DNA from: Kuschelorhynchus macadamiae | Taxonomy: Eukaryota; Arthropoda; Insecta; Coleoptera; Curculionidae | Assembly (NCBI GenBank): GCA_030620095.1 | Contig: JAUTXW010000133.1 | Location: forward strand, 1,361,001-1,425,000 | Direction of reading: 5' to 3' | DNA length: 64,000 bases | Shown here: positions 22,080 through 33,149 of the stretch, piece after piece | Numbering within the stretch: position 1 is the first letter of the stretch | Layout of the letters: the number at the start of each line of letters is the position of its first letter | Position numbers and translations under genes: made by a program | Notes under the pieces: generated by a model | The model's database searches: none | What the model was told of the DNA's origin: nothing | The model's input: only the letters and a program-made list of their open reading frames with translations

Positions 22080-24725
22080 ATGATTGACGAAAACATTTCT
22101 AAGACTCTTTTCAGGATTGAACATACTCCTGGACCTACAATCACGTGGGCTGCTAAAATAAATATCGATTTAGAAATAAGTACATATTTATATGGACAAC
22201 CAGTAAGTGTACAAATTGATAAACACAAAACCCTCCTTTTGTCAAGTAGTTTGGATGAATTACGAAATTTGATTGACAGCATTGATTGTTCGATGAATGT
22301 TCTTTCTTTAGAGACCGAACTTTGTTCAATTGTATATACAATTAGTCCTCAGGCCTACAAATATTTAAGTTAAGTTTTTAGTTATTGGCCAATAATTTTA
22401 CACCATCAAAGGTGTGTGTAATAATTTTTTAACCAATCCCCATATTTATGAGAAAACAATATTTTTGTTTTAAATGACCAAGACAAATATGTTTCTCTGT
22501 TAATGGATGAAATTCATAATGATCCTTATCTTGACTATATGAGTGGAAATGTGGTTGGGGCATCAATGAACAATGAATCATTAACAACAAGTGCATATGC
22601 GTTCATGATTACAAATATATGTTCAGATGTTAAAGAAATTGTTCACATTGCCCATATATCAAAAATTAATCATGAATTGCTTTTCTATTTTGACAAAACG
22701 ATAATTACTCGTTTATAGGCTACAGGATATACAGCCTTTTGTGCACTTAGTGATAACAATTCAATTAATGGAAAAGCAATGTCTAATTTTTCCCCAAAAT
22801 AAAGAACTTAATATAGTGTATCCACATCCTGTCGATCCAAAAAGACCATTATTTTATTTGTTTGATTCTGTACACCTTTTAAAATGCGTTTTCAATAACC
22901 GGCAAAACTCAAAACCTGATCAGACAATATATTCAGACTTTTGCAGACTTTGCAGCTCTCAAAAAAATTCATGACTTAGAACAAAACATGTTAACATGTT
23001 AAATTTGGCTACTCTTTGAATTTAAAAGCTTTATACCCATCTAGCTTCGAAGACAAAATGTAAAACTTGCATTGAAAATGTTTAATTCTTTCGTAATTGA
23101 CGGCCTACAAAATTTTGGAAAAGATATCCCTAATGCGCAAGATACAGCCGATTTTTTAAAAATAATACTCAAGTGGTGGAACACAATAAACGTAAAAACA
23201 CCTTTAAAAGGAAAACGTTTGCGTGACATTTTTCAGAATCCTATTGTAACAGGTAATGTTTCAAGGGATCCAAAACTTGAATTTTTAGAACAACTGTTAA
23301 CTTAGTTACTTACCTGGAAATCGGAAGAATTCAAATAAATTAACAGGTCAAACTCAAAAAGCTCTATACCATACTATTTATGGTATGCTAGAAATAGTTA
23401 AATATTGTTTTGATGAATTAAACTTAAATTATGTTTTATTAGGAAAATTGCAAACTGATCCCTTAGAAAATCGTTTTGGAAAGTACAGACAGTTGGCGAG
23501 AGGACATTACCATATCTCAATTAGACAACTTTACGAGTCTGAAAAAAGACTTCGGATTCAAGCAATACTGACACTAAAATCTCGTAAATTTGGGGACTTA
23601 TCTGTAATGAAATTCTATTAATTACCTGAGTGTGTCGAACAGGGCAGTGTTGAAGACTGTTCTAATGAAATTAAAGAAATATTAAAAAATACCTTTATTG
23701 AAAAATCTGATAATGACAACTTAAAATCCGAGATGCCCGTAAATACTTACCTAGGAGGTTATTGTAGCTACATTGCTTTAAAGAGACTAAAATGCAATTA
23801 TTGCAAAACTTCTTTGATATGCGATAAAAACCTTATTGTTGATGATAATTGTAATCTCATAACTAACCTAACCTAACCTAACGCACTACAATATCCTCGA
23901 GATTCTGCAGTTGAAATAGTTGTGACTTCTTATATTTTATTCCCAAAAATACTAAGTGACCATGAGAATAAATTCATTTTTTTTTAAATCATTCTTGACT
24001 AAATTCATATTTACTTATATCCTTAAGGGGGAACTGCACGCAGTATTATGGATCATTTGCAAGCCTTCCGCCGCTGCAATATTGTGTTAAAACTATAAGA
24101 GATATGTATTAGCTTCAATTTGATTTTAATAGGGAAATGTATATAGTTGGGCTTTAAAGGCGAATTTTTATGAAAAAATCAAATCTAGAATTATAAAATA
24201 GAAGTAGATTTGTCCATTTTCGACTATTTTTTGACCACTTTTTAACGCAAATGCCGTCGCATATAATTTTTTTTCCACAAAATGGCTCTTTACCGCCTTG
24301 CATTGATCTTTGTCTACGTAACTGCAAAATTTGAAATGGTAAATCGTACTCTTGTCTTTGTATTTCTGCAGCGCGTAAACCCTTTTGCACCCATTTTTAA
24401 ACGAAATGTAATTTAAATTGCCTATACATAACACATTTTTTTGAGGTCGGACGTGTAGGAGTTTTTCTCTAATACGTAGGTACCTTTTCATCTCAGTTTG
24501 AACTTGACTAGACCTTGTCGCTGGTTTTTCACTTTTTGCGTGCAGTTCTCCCTTAAAGAAGAATTTTTAGTTTATTTCGAAAGCTACAATACGCACTCAG
24601 CAAAAACAATTATTGAAATTGTACTTAGCAGTATTATCAAAACTTTGATTACAAATTACTGTAGCAAAAAAAATATCCGATTAGATAAAGGTCATAAAAG
24701 AAAATTAAATAGATATTCAAAATAA
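22080..24725 (+). pseudogene. P-element-like (THAP9-type) transposase relic
   Basis: Fragments in order on the plus strand: SIVYTISPQAYKYL (end of the N-terminal region); SLLMDEIHNDPYLDYMSGNV (first catalytic Asp region, 22503); YPHPVDPKRPLFYLFDSVHL (22830); IDGLQNFGKDIPNAQDTADF (23090); KLQTDPLENRFGKYRQLARG (23450), the strongest P/THAP9 signature, with HISIRQLYESEKRLRI; YLGGYCSYIALKRLKCNYCK (23750); and after a MITE, IIKTLITNYCSKKNIRLDKG (24640). Stops separate most blocks, so it is dead. Neither THAP domain nor terminal repeats were found. Confidence 0.8.
24027..24552. mobile_element. TTAA-flanked MITE inside the P-element relic
   Basis: Terminal inverted repeats GGGGGAACTGCACGCA and TGCGTGCAGTTCTCCC (15 of 16 pair) are flanked by TTAA at 24023-24026 and 24553-24556. 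The length is 526 bp with no transposase. TTAA targets suggest mobilisation by a piggyBac-type transposase, but the ends read GGG rather than the usual CCC after TTAA. It interrupts the P-element C-terminal region. Confidence 0.8.
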
Positions 24726-24729
24726 ATGG

Positions 24730-25355
24730 CTTTAATATATTAACTTCTACTAAATAGTGGCTAGGTAGTCTAATAATGAAATGTAGAGACATTCTGCTAT
24801 CTGAAAATGCGCATTATCTAGACTCGTATTTAGGATGTTATAGATTATTATAATAGTATTTTTCTGCTTGTCGTTTCACTGGGTCAAAACGGCTGTAGGT
24901 AGGTACCTATTTATTTCGAAAAACTATAATAGAACATTATAACTATATAAAAATAATTGTAACGATTGATAAAATATTAACAAATCCAGGAAAAAAGCAC
25001 ATGCTATTGCAATAAACAACAATACTGTGTTGTTTTCATATGACCACGGGCGATGACGTCACAAATCAGCGCCGTGGCCTTGTCTTGTAGGAGGTGTTGA
25101 TTGCGGCCCATTAAATTCATCAAACAAATGTTTAGCAGACACTTTCAAGGTATTAATATCCAGACATGTGCGATAGAATGTCAATTTGTAAACGCTCGCC
25201 GTTCACTGATACACTGTGAGTGCTCACAGCTAAAACTTCATCTTCATTGAACATATTTATTTAACAAATTAAATTGAGTTAACCGATACTTGATGAAAAC
25301 CCATTGTTATACACTAAATAAAGCGTCAATAATTATAATTTCCACTATATCACAA
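24730..25355. other. No gene seen
   Basis: AT-rich. A less AT-rich segment at 25040-25110 (GATGACGTCACAAATCAGCG) includes a perfect TGACGTCA octamer, but nothing ties it to a promoter. Confidence 0.35.
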
Positions 25356-25359
25356 TAAA

Positions 25360-26125
25360 CCACGACAATTATTTCGACACACCGTGTCTTCTTCGGATGG
25401 AATTTACAGTTTAAATTTCTGTTACAATAAAGTATTTATGAAATCTTTCAAAAACAGGACAATAAAAATATCGAAATTTAGAAGTAATAAAACTAATAAA
25501 GGTTTAACAATGGGGAATTATGCAAATCTACCTGATTTTACTTCATAACGAAGAATTTTAAAATTATAAAACTAGTTTTATGTTTTTTATTCTTTTTTTC
25601 AAAACATCAACCGATTTGACCAATATACATTTTAGGGTACGAACCACACTTTAGCATGTAAACTCCTAATTTCTTCTTTTTGTTTTGAGTGAATTTGTTA
25701 TTTTTTATTATTTTCCCTAACGTATTTTTAGCCTTAAAACTGATTTTTAACCAATTTCTACAAAGGTGTTTAAAAACTTTGGTACTCGATTTACAGATAT
25801 GGGTTATAGCTTTAAAAATATTGAGGTTGACGTTAAAATATGACGTTTTTTGTAAATACGGATGACATGAATTATTATGAATGACAATATCTGAGTGTGA
25901 TGGTTTAATAGAGAAATCAGGTTTTCCGTTTTTAGATATTATAGTTAGATCGAGAAAATTAATAGATTTATTTTGTTCTATTTCTGCGGTAATTCTTGGA
26001 TGTAAATTATTTATAAAGTTTAGGAATTAATTTAATTGTCCCTCTGTATCTATAAAACAATTAATAATATCGTCAACGTACCTATGCCAGTACAATAAAT
26101 CCTTATTTAATGTTCATGTATTTTT
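25360..26125 (-). pseudogene. Penelope-like element, second family: RT palm to GIY-YIG and tail
   Basis: The minus strand reads LLYWHRYVDDIINCFIDTEG (catalytic YVDD intact, about 26100-26040), INNLHPRITAEIEQNKSINF, LDLTIISKNG and HPYLQKTSYFNVNLNIFK. The nuclease begins LGVYMLKCGSYPKMYIGQIG (about 25690-25630). The tail at 25400-25363 carries a hairpin GACAC-GGT-GTGTC between CGAAGA and GAAATAATTGTC. The N-terminal half is missing. The protein differs clearly from the PLEs at 12795-14893. Confidence 0.78.
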
Positions 26126-26889
26126 TACACTTGCACATCATAGCAATTATCAATATTTTGTTGAAAATAGTTAAATGTTTATTTCATAAAATATATCTAT
26201 AACAAATAATTATTTGTTTTTGTGATATTTTGCCGAAAAAAAGGCATTTTAAATAATTCTGACAAATAGTAAACATAGTATAATAATTACCATTTTAAAA
26301 AATTGAGCAAACACTGGACACAAGTTTAAAACTCTGTTTTGTCTTAAAAAAGTTTGGCAGAGTTACTGCAGTAAAAGAGGCTAAACTAATTATTATATAG
26401 TGGCTTAAATGCAATAGTTGTTTTCTTTGGAGTCCTAAATTTGTCAACTTTTCGTCAAACGGCTACAAAATTGTGAGATCTTTCGTTCGGTACAACTTGC
26501 ACACTTTCTCAACTATTTTCATACCAAGTTACAAAGTATTAGTAAATTTTATGTTTTTTTTTATTAAATCTTTAGCTTTAGTAGGCTAAAATTATTAGTG
26601 AATATTAATATTAATTGTCTGATAATAATTTTCGGGCTAGGTAACACTTAAAAATAGTTTTCAAAAAATAAAGTACTAACAAAGAAATGAATGATGATAC
26701 GGAAAAAAATAATTATATCACGCTGTAGGGAAGAAGATGATTCCAACCATAAACAATTTTCTCTAAAACCAATAGTTTTAAGGTTATTCTGGAATAAATT
26801 TTTGAAGATTTCGCATTTTTCCCTAAAAACCAAGGATCTAAAATCAATTTAGAATTTTCCAAGAATTTTCCAAGTTCACGTCCACAATG

Positions 26890-27285
26890 TAATTCAATTG
26901 AAAGAAGTTTTAAACCTTTTTTGGATAATTTATTAAAACAATTCAACTCAAATGCCTACGTTTCGACACTGATTGGTGTCATCTTCAGGCCTACAAAGAA
27001 CAAATCAGTACATCAATCAGAAAAATATTTTTCAACGCCTACTTAAAACACGCGTCACAATTTTCTGTACATGCATTTTGTGTATGATTTTAATTTGAAA
27101 ACACGTACACTTCTCTATTGTACTTTTAAATATGCGTTGAAAAATATTTTTCTGATTGATCTTTGATTTGTTCTTTGTAGCCCTGAAGATGACACTAATC
27201 AGTGTCGAAACATAGGCATTTGATTTGAATGTTTTAATGAATTGCCCAAAAAAGCTGTAACTCTTCTTTCAATTAAAATAATTTG
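26890..27285. repeat. Foldback repeat with a ribozyme-like motif in each arm
   Basis: The left arm (about 26893-27030) and right arm (about 27140-27282) are inverted copies. Both contain AATTTATT/AATTCATT, AAAACAATTCAA..., CCTACGTTTCGACACTGATT and TTTGTTCTTTGTAG, around a ~110-bp spacer. Within each arm, read outward, is CTGAAGATGACAC(C/T)AATC followed by AGTGTCGAAAC(G/A)TAGGC. This is a 6-bp stem between CTGAAGA and GAAAC. Confidence 0.72.
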
Positions 27286-27639
27286 GCACCTCCGTACATT
27301 TTTGTAAGATAATTTATTGGACCTCAGCTCCTACTGTTTCAAAAATAGCATTAGTGATATCATCTATTTCGGATACCCTGCATAGTTGAATTACTAAATT
27401 ACAAAAACAGAAGAGATATCTTGAAAGAATAAGGATATATTATTTTTATATATAAGATGATAGTTTTTAGAAATAACATACTTTTTGATAAGATATGTAT
27501 TCCTTTGATTCGTGTGTTTTTGAGTATTGACTGACTGTCATTTAGCTTCTAAATTACCGATAATTTTTCGAGATAGATTGTTTTCTGCATATAGCATTTT
27601 TTAATATTTTATATGTGACGCGTTGTCTACATAATGAAC

Positions 27640-27870
27640 ACATTGCCTACATACAGTGTGTAACAAAAGTCTGGAAATCCCAAATATCTCGAGAATCGCT
27701 CATCCAATTTTAATTAAATTTGGATCAGCTATTGTGGAAAGGCGCCGAAGCCGCGGGTGACATTTGCAACATTGCCAAGTTTGCCATTTTTCAATAATGA
27801 TATATAACATTTCGTTTTTTAAATGGAATACTCTGTACTTCGTTTGTTTTTCTGATTCAATGGTTTTTGT
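27640..27870. repeat. MITE-like fragment, one end only
   Basis: ACAGTGTGTAACAAAAGTCT opens a segment that closes with AAATGGAATACTCTGTAC (about 27815-27840), similar to the mariner-type end AAATGGAACACCCTGTA seen elsewhere here. The two ends are not clear inverted copies. Confidence 0.35.
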
Positions 27871-27880
27871 ATAAAGGATC

Positions 27881-28034
<154 letters not shown>

Positions 28035-28069
28035 GAATATTACATGCTGAATAATTCCACCCTTATAAT

Positions 28070-30270
28070 TTAAATTCAAATTCAAATAATTTATTATCCA
28101 ATTGACACCATATGCGTATGGAGAACGTCAGGGGTTGTAGATTAAAAAAGTAAAAACAAATCTATTACATAAAATTAACTAAGCTCAAAAGCAATTAAAA
28201 ATACAAAAACATACAAGATACAAAATTATCGTTTGACCGGGTTAGGTAATCGTGAAATGCACCATTTCTTAAAAATAAATTACGATTTTTAAACACATAA
28301 AAACATATTTCTAAAATAAAAATACCAGGTACAGTTAAAATTTTAAATTCACTAAAAAGAGGCCTACAGGAAGTTTTGCCAGCTACACCTGCAATGCATC
28401 GAAGTATCCTTTTTGGCTTGACATAACTATGTGTCAAGTTCAAAGGTAAGGTACTTACAACAAGGAGAAATAATACAGGGCCCAGGATTGATCCCTGTGA
28501 AACCATACAAACATCTAGATCATCCGACCGGATAGAACACGACGTATTCCAACAGAGATTTTTTATTTCGACATATTGTTGAGGGTTTTTTAGTATATAT
28601 ATAGGGTTGATCATCTGAATCAGCAACATGATAATATAAAATTTATAATGGAAATTAAATCAGAAGGCACGATTCCCTTTCTAGATGTTTTTGTATAAAG
28701 AAAAGGGGATGGTTCTTTAGGACACTCTGTATAAAAAAAAATCAAAGCATACGAACAGGTACTTAAATATTCTATAAACGCAAAATTAGAGAATCTATTA
28801 AAATTTATAAACGTCCTAACAATTTTAATAGAGATACGGGCTTCAGTCTACACCACTCATGGAAACCGATCGTTACACGGAGTCACTCTTCGGTAAACAC
28901 AGGTCGACTATAAATAGCCGGCCTGGGTCTCTTCCGATCTCGTGAAGTGAAGATCCCTGAAGATGCCTCGTGCTATCGAAGGCGAAACGTCGGAAAGTGA
29001 TTCCATTTTGACACGGTCTAATCCCAAGAACCATGATTTTTTAATTGACCACAGCCGTGAAAGCTTTCGTTCTATGTAAGATATGTTAAAGGTTCAATGT
29101 AAGACTCTACGGTTTTTTCTAAATATCTAAAGGCGTTCGTCAGGTCCATTTGACCTTTTATTTTATTTCTAACTATACCGATAATTTCATGTTCGTTAAA
29201 AGGGGGGGCAGCCATACTATGTAAAAATCCTGGCTGGATTTTATAATAATTATTAAGGTGCTGTATATCAGTCTTATTATTTTTAATAGCATTTAAGATA
29301 TTTTTAGGTGTTTCTATAAAAAAATTATTAAAATAGTTTGCGACTTCGACTGGTTCATCTATTAAATCATCTTTGTTTATGATTTTTAAATTTAAATCTA
29401 AGTGATTTTTGCTATTGCTAAGTTCCGATACAACTGACCACATCGCTCTAGAAGGATTTTCCGCATTTAGAATTCTTTGCTGATAGAATTGTTTTTTTGA
29501 TATTGTAAACTAATTTAACTAATGTTTGATGTATTTTACTCTGGGTCTCATATACCGCACCGAAAGTTTGGTCACGACGCCCGGGCTATTGCAGCAGTTT
29601 TAAATGTTTACTGGACTCTCCAACTTAACTAGTAACCCAAGATTTTTTATGACAATTAGGATGAAATAATTTCAACGGTAAACAAATTAAAAAAGATTAA
29701 AATTCCTTAAATATGTGCCATAAAATGCTGTATATTGATCAGCAAAACGTTCCTTACTATTAGCTTCGAGCTATGCTTCACGTTTGAGAGCCAAATTAAA
29801 ATTAATTACATTATTATGACTAAAATTTCTGTTAAGACGTTTGACACCACCAGTTACTTTTTCTCGAACCCCTGTATTAAAGAGGACCGTTTCATAGTCT
29901 GAAACGGTGTTGCTCTCTACAATTGCTTCATTGAAGTGAGCTAAATTTGTAAATATTAAATTTAAAATGGTAACACTGGTAGGGCCAATATGAGTGGGGA
30001 CATTAACTTTGTTTATCAATTTTAGCAAACGACAGTGAAATGAAAATATCAAGTAATCTGTAACACGTAAAAATTAAAATACTGTTATTTAAACTAAACT
30101 GCCACGAAACACCACATATTTCGAAATGTATATCCAAACACAAATCATCTATGTCAATAAAATCACATTCGATACCGTTTTTGGTCCAAAATAACACTTT
30201 CTGGTAATGATTACAATAGGCGTTTAGAATTCTATAAGATGATGATGGAACGTTGTAACGCCAATTCAAA
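28070..30270 (-). pseudogene. CR1-like LINE, split by a Penelope-like insertion
   Basis: Minus-strand order: endonuclease (30269-29771: CDFIDIDDLCLDIHFEICGV, THIGPTSVTILNLIFTNLAH, NTVSDYETVLF); linker and RT N-terminus (29443-29090: LIDEPVEVANYFNNFFIE, SMAAPPFNEHEIIGIV); a gap filled by the plus-strand PLE at 28640-29085; RT core PQQYVEIKN and VSQGSILGPVLFLLVVSTLP (28560-28440); then, after an internal deletion that removes the catalytic aspartates, the C-terminus RILRCIAGVAGKTSCRPLF and FKILTVPGIFILEICFYVFK (28410-28260). The 3' end is AATAAATTATTTGAATTTGA near 28070-28100. Confidence 0.8.
28640..29085 (+). pseudogene. Penelope-like element, short deleted copy with tail
   Basis: MEIKSEGTIPFLDVFV and GDGSLGHSV (28646-28730) are RT palm/thumb residues. 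The copy then jumps to the EN C-terminus (28770-28870) and the 3' tail. The tail carries CTGAAGATGCC, a short hairpin and GGCGAAACGTCGG at 28957-28992, then GACACGGTCTAATCCCAAGA. Its last ~45 bases (CCACAGCCGTGAAAGCTTTC) match the tail at 12800-12860. It interrupts the minus-strand CR1-like LINE. Confidence 0.8.
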
Positions 30271-30364
30271 TGTTAATCGTCAAAAAGTAATGTCTTCCGA
30301 TGAGTTAACTTTCAGTCTAAATGAAACCGTCAACCAGCTTGTCGATATTGGTCCAGGAAAAACC

Positions 30365-31020
30365 CTAACTGAATCCGAAAACATCACACCCAATTTATAA
30401 TCCCAATCCTATCCCAAACTTAACGTTTGGGATAGGATAATAAGTCGGAAGATAATTGGGCCCTTTTTCTTAGAGGGCAATCTGAATGGCGCCAGATATT
30501 TGCAATTATTAAAAACTGGAATTTAAGAAAAATTATAGTTAGTTTATCCTACTAAGTTCAAAGAAAATATTGAATTTCATACTTTCACTTATACAGGAAA
30601 AATAACATCAAATCTTGCTAAGTTTTTTGAAAATAAAGGAGCAACTGTTGCTTTTATTACTAACAACAGCCTTGTTAAATATATCAAAAACAATAACTTA
30701 ACCTAACTGAATCCGAAAATATCACACCCAATTTCTAATTAACGTTTGAAATAGGATAATAAGTCGGAGGATAACTGGGCCATTTTCCTTAGAGAAAAAT
30801 CTGAATGGCGCCAGATATTTGCAATTATTAAGAACTGGAATTAAAGAAGCATTATAGTGAGTTTATCCTACAAATAAGTTCAAAGAAAATATTGAATTTC
30901 ATACTTCCACTTATACTGGAGAAATAACATCAAATGTTGCTAGGTTTTTTGAAAATAAAGGTGCAACTCTTGCTTTTAATACTAACAACAGTCTTGGTAA
31001 ATATATCAATAACAATAAAA
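30365..31020 (+). repeat. Tandem duplication of a mariner-PLE chimera (~336-bp unit)
   Basis: Two consecutive units start at 30365 and about 30700, each opening CTAACTGAATCCGAAAA(C/T)AT. Within each unit the first part reads RIISRKIIGPFFLEGNLNGA, a mariner-like DDE transposase segment like that at 7300-7370. The second part reads FENKGATLAFNTNNSLGKYI, the region before a PLE GIY-YIG nuclease. The duplication came after the two TEs were joined; the units differ by scattered changes. Confidence 0.72.
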
Positions 31021-31152
31021 CTAAATCCAAAAAGCAGAATAAATCCGGTGTTTACAAGTTAACCTTCTGGAACCTGTGCCAAATTTTATATTGAATTAAT
31101 GAACAAAAATTTAATTACAGAAAGCATAAAGATAATTCCAATTACTCTAAAC
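30880..31152 (+). pseudogene. Penelope-like element, third family: nuclease, 5' piece
   Basis: TSTYTGEITSNVARFFENKG, AFNTNNSLGKYINNNK and KQNKSGVYKLT mark the approach to and start of the GIY-YIG domain. The IGQTGR segment is lost to a deletion near 31070-31100. The frame KDNSNYSK runs into the hAT insertion at 31153 and resumes across it at 34846. Confidence 0.75.
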
Positions 31153-31237
31153 CAGGTATGGACAACCTTTGCTTAGCCCAGGTCGCAAATTCGGTACTTA
31201 ATCAGGTGGCGGGCCATAGGTAAGACATAAGTAGGTA

Positions 31238-33057
31238 TAGTCAAATGCGGTCTTATCGTGCGGGTCCAAAGGTCACCAACATTATGAATCAAATCAGAAA
31301 ACACAGTGAATACCAGAATGTTGTGGATTCTTTTATCGAGCTATTAAATCTCGATGGGCTATTTACAAATATACAGAGAGAAAGAAAATAGTTTTTTATT
31401 ATATTACGCAATATTATTACGATAGCCACTTAATATTATTTTATATATTAAATCCTGACGGACTAAATAGAAACATTCGCTAAATATGTATTCGGTTAAA
31501 AATTTTTGGTTGGCAAAAACAAAAATACACAAAATGGCAAGCGCCTTAATAAAGTCGGAAGGGGTTCGAATCAGTGGAAATATCAGGATATGTTCTGTTT
31601 ATACAGCCACTTAATGAAAGTGAGATATTTTTATCAATCACCAAAAATTATGAGCACCGCTTGATCTAAAAATCTAACCACTTATACAGTGTCATTTATT
31701 TAAGTATAACAAAACAATTTTATTTTGCAAAAATATTATACACTTTTGTTAAAAACACAAGATAATTAGTTATTACTTCCCTCGTGAGATTTTTTTCAGA
31801 TCTTTACGTTTAAGGGTCCCTAGATGCCGGAAAACATGTTTTCTCAATTCCGTCTGTCTGTAATATTTCATCTACGGCATATATTGTTGGTTTTTTAATA
31901 GATTTTGCCATTAAAAGAAGTTCTAGTTTCAGCATATTGGGTAAAGGATTTTGTTTTTGTTTTATTAGCCAGTCATAAATATCACTTTTCTTCGACGATG
32001 AAGTAGGTTGTTTATTTAGGATTCTTGAATGGTAAGATGCATTGTCCAGAATGAAAAAAGATGGAGCATCTAAATTTGGAATCAGTTGTTCTTTTAACCA
32101 CTTTTCAAAAAGTTCACAGTTCATATTATCATGATAGTTCATACTTTTGGATGTTGAAGAAAACAGTAAACATGCACCTGAGAGAAATCCTGTTGAAGAA
32201 CCTGCATGCAAAATGATGAACCGTTTTCCCGTCCCACAACCCTTTTTTCTCTTGAGACTTTTTACAGACTCGTCCTGCCAAGGTTTCGAACCACTTCCAC
32301 TAGAAATTATCCAAGTCTCATATAAAAATACCACTTTTCTAAATTTTGAATTAACACTTTCCGTGTATTTCTTTAAAAACTTGATACGCTGACTTGCTAT
32401 GTGGCAACTCGCATAAAAATCTTCGATTACAGTCCTTTTTATATCGGAAACCCAACATTTTTATTAATTTTGACAACGATTTTAGCCCAATTCTCAATAT
32501 GCTTCGATTTTTTTAAAGCTTCTTTTAAAACTTAAAGGGTTATATTAGTTTTTGATGTATATAAATCGTAAATAGCATTACGAACATCCATTTTTACATT
32601 GTCACTTAAGTCTTCTGTCTTTGGCTTTTTTCGTGTACATTTCTTAATCTTCTTCGGTAGTAAATTAGGCTTTTTTTATGCACAATTTTCTGCACAGGCC
32701 TTATACCGATTCCCACAGCTTTTGCTAATGTCTTCTGGATATTGGCCGGTGAATTTTCATTTTCGCAATATTTTATATTTTCGCTTGTGGATGCCAAAAA
32801 CCCGAAAATTGTTTTCTATTACTCATTTTGTCATTGACTTGTCAATCTGACCTTGAAGTGACATCGCTCAAAGATTTTTGGAACTGCTGGTATTTATATG
32901 TTTATCCTCTTTTTCATATGAAAATATGATAGGTCTATCTAATACATCTTCCGGATTTTATGCGGAGGATATGATAACACGTAATAAAAGAAAAACAAAC
33001 TTAAAAAGTTTGTTGTTGATAAAACGTATACCCGCACGATAATACTGCTTTTGACCA
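31238..33057 (-). mobile_element. IS630/Tc1-like element nested in the hAT
   Basis: Terminal repeats of about 26-30 bp: GTCAAATGCGGTCTTATCGT at 31240 and the inverse, ACGATAATACTGCTTTTGAC, at 33036-33055. The shared inner TATCGTGCGGGT is perfect. TA flanks both ends (31236-31237 and 33058-33059). The length is 1.82 kb. It carries the transposase relic below. Confidence 0.8.
31800..32800 (-). pseudogene. IS630-like transposase relic
   Basis: The N-terminal part at 32797-32606 reads YCENENSPANIQKTLAKAVG (helix-turn-helix) and leads into DLSDNVKMDVRNAIYDLYTS. After stops, 32334-31810 is open: MVFLYETWIISSG, KPWQDESVKSLKRKKGCGTG, FIILHAGSSTGFLSGACLLF, LDAPSFFILDNASYHS and YAVDEILQTDG. The first catalytic Asp of the usual LDETW is Tyr (LYETW). 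The second Asp is present (ILDNASYHS). The NPIE block with the last acid is missing. It is therefore inactive. Confidence 0.8.
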
Positions 33058-33149
33058 TAGTAGTGAGTAAAAAAGCGATAAAAATTTACACATTTTTTTA
33101 TTTATTAATTATAATGGCATAATCAAACATATAAAAAACAAATTAACAA

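Noticed and set aside
22067..22341. Minus-strand open frames over the P-element relic
   Set aside because: They are shadows; the plus strand carries family motifs in the right order.
23866..23884. Interstitial insect telomere repeat (CCTAA)n
   Set aside because: Only three to four units here and at 47898-47912; too short to separate from chance or from a retroelement tail.
24154..24491. Minus-strand 78- and 107-codon frames at 24154-24491
   Set aside because: They lie wholly inside the TTAA-flanked MITE, overlap each other in different frames, and carry no recognised domain.
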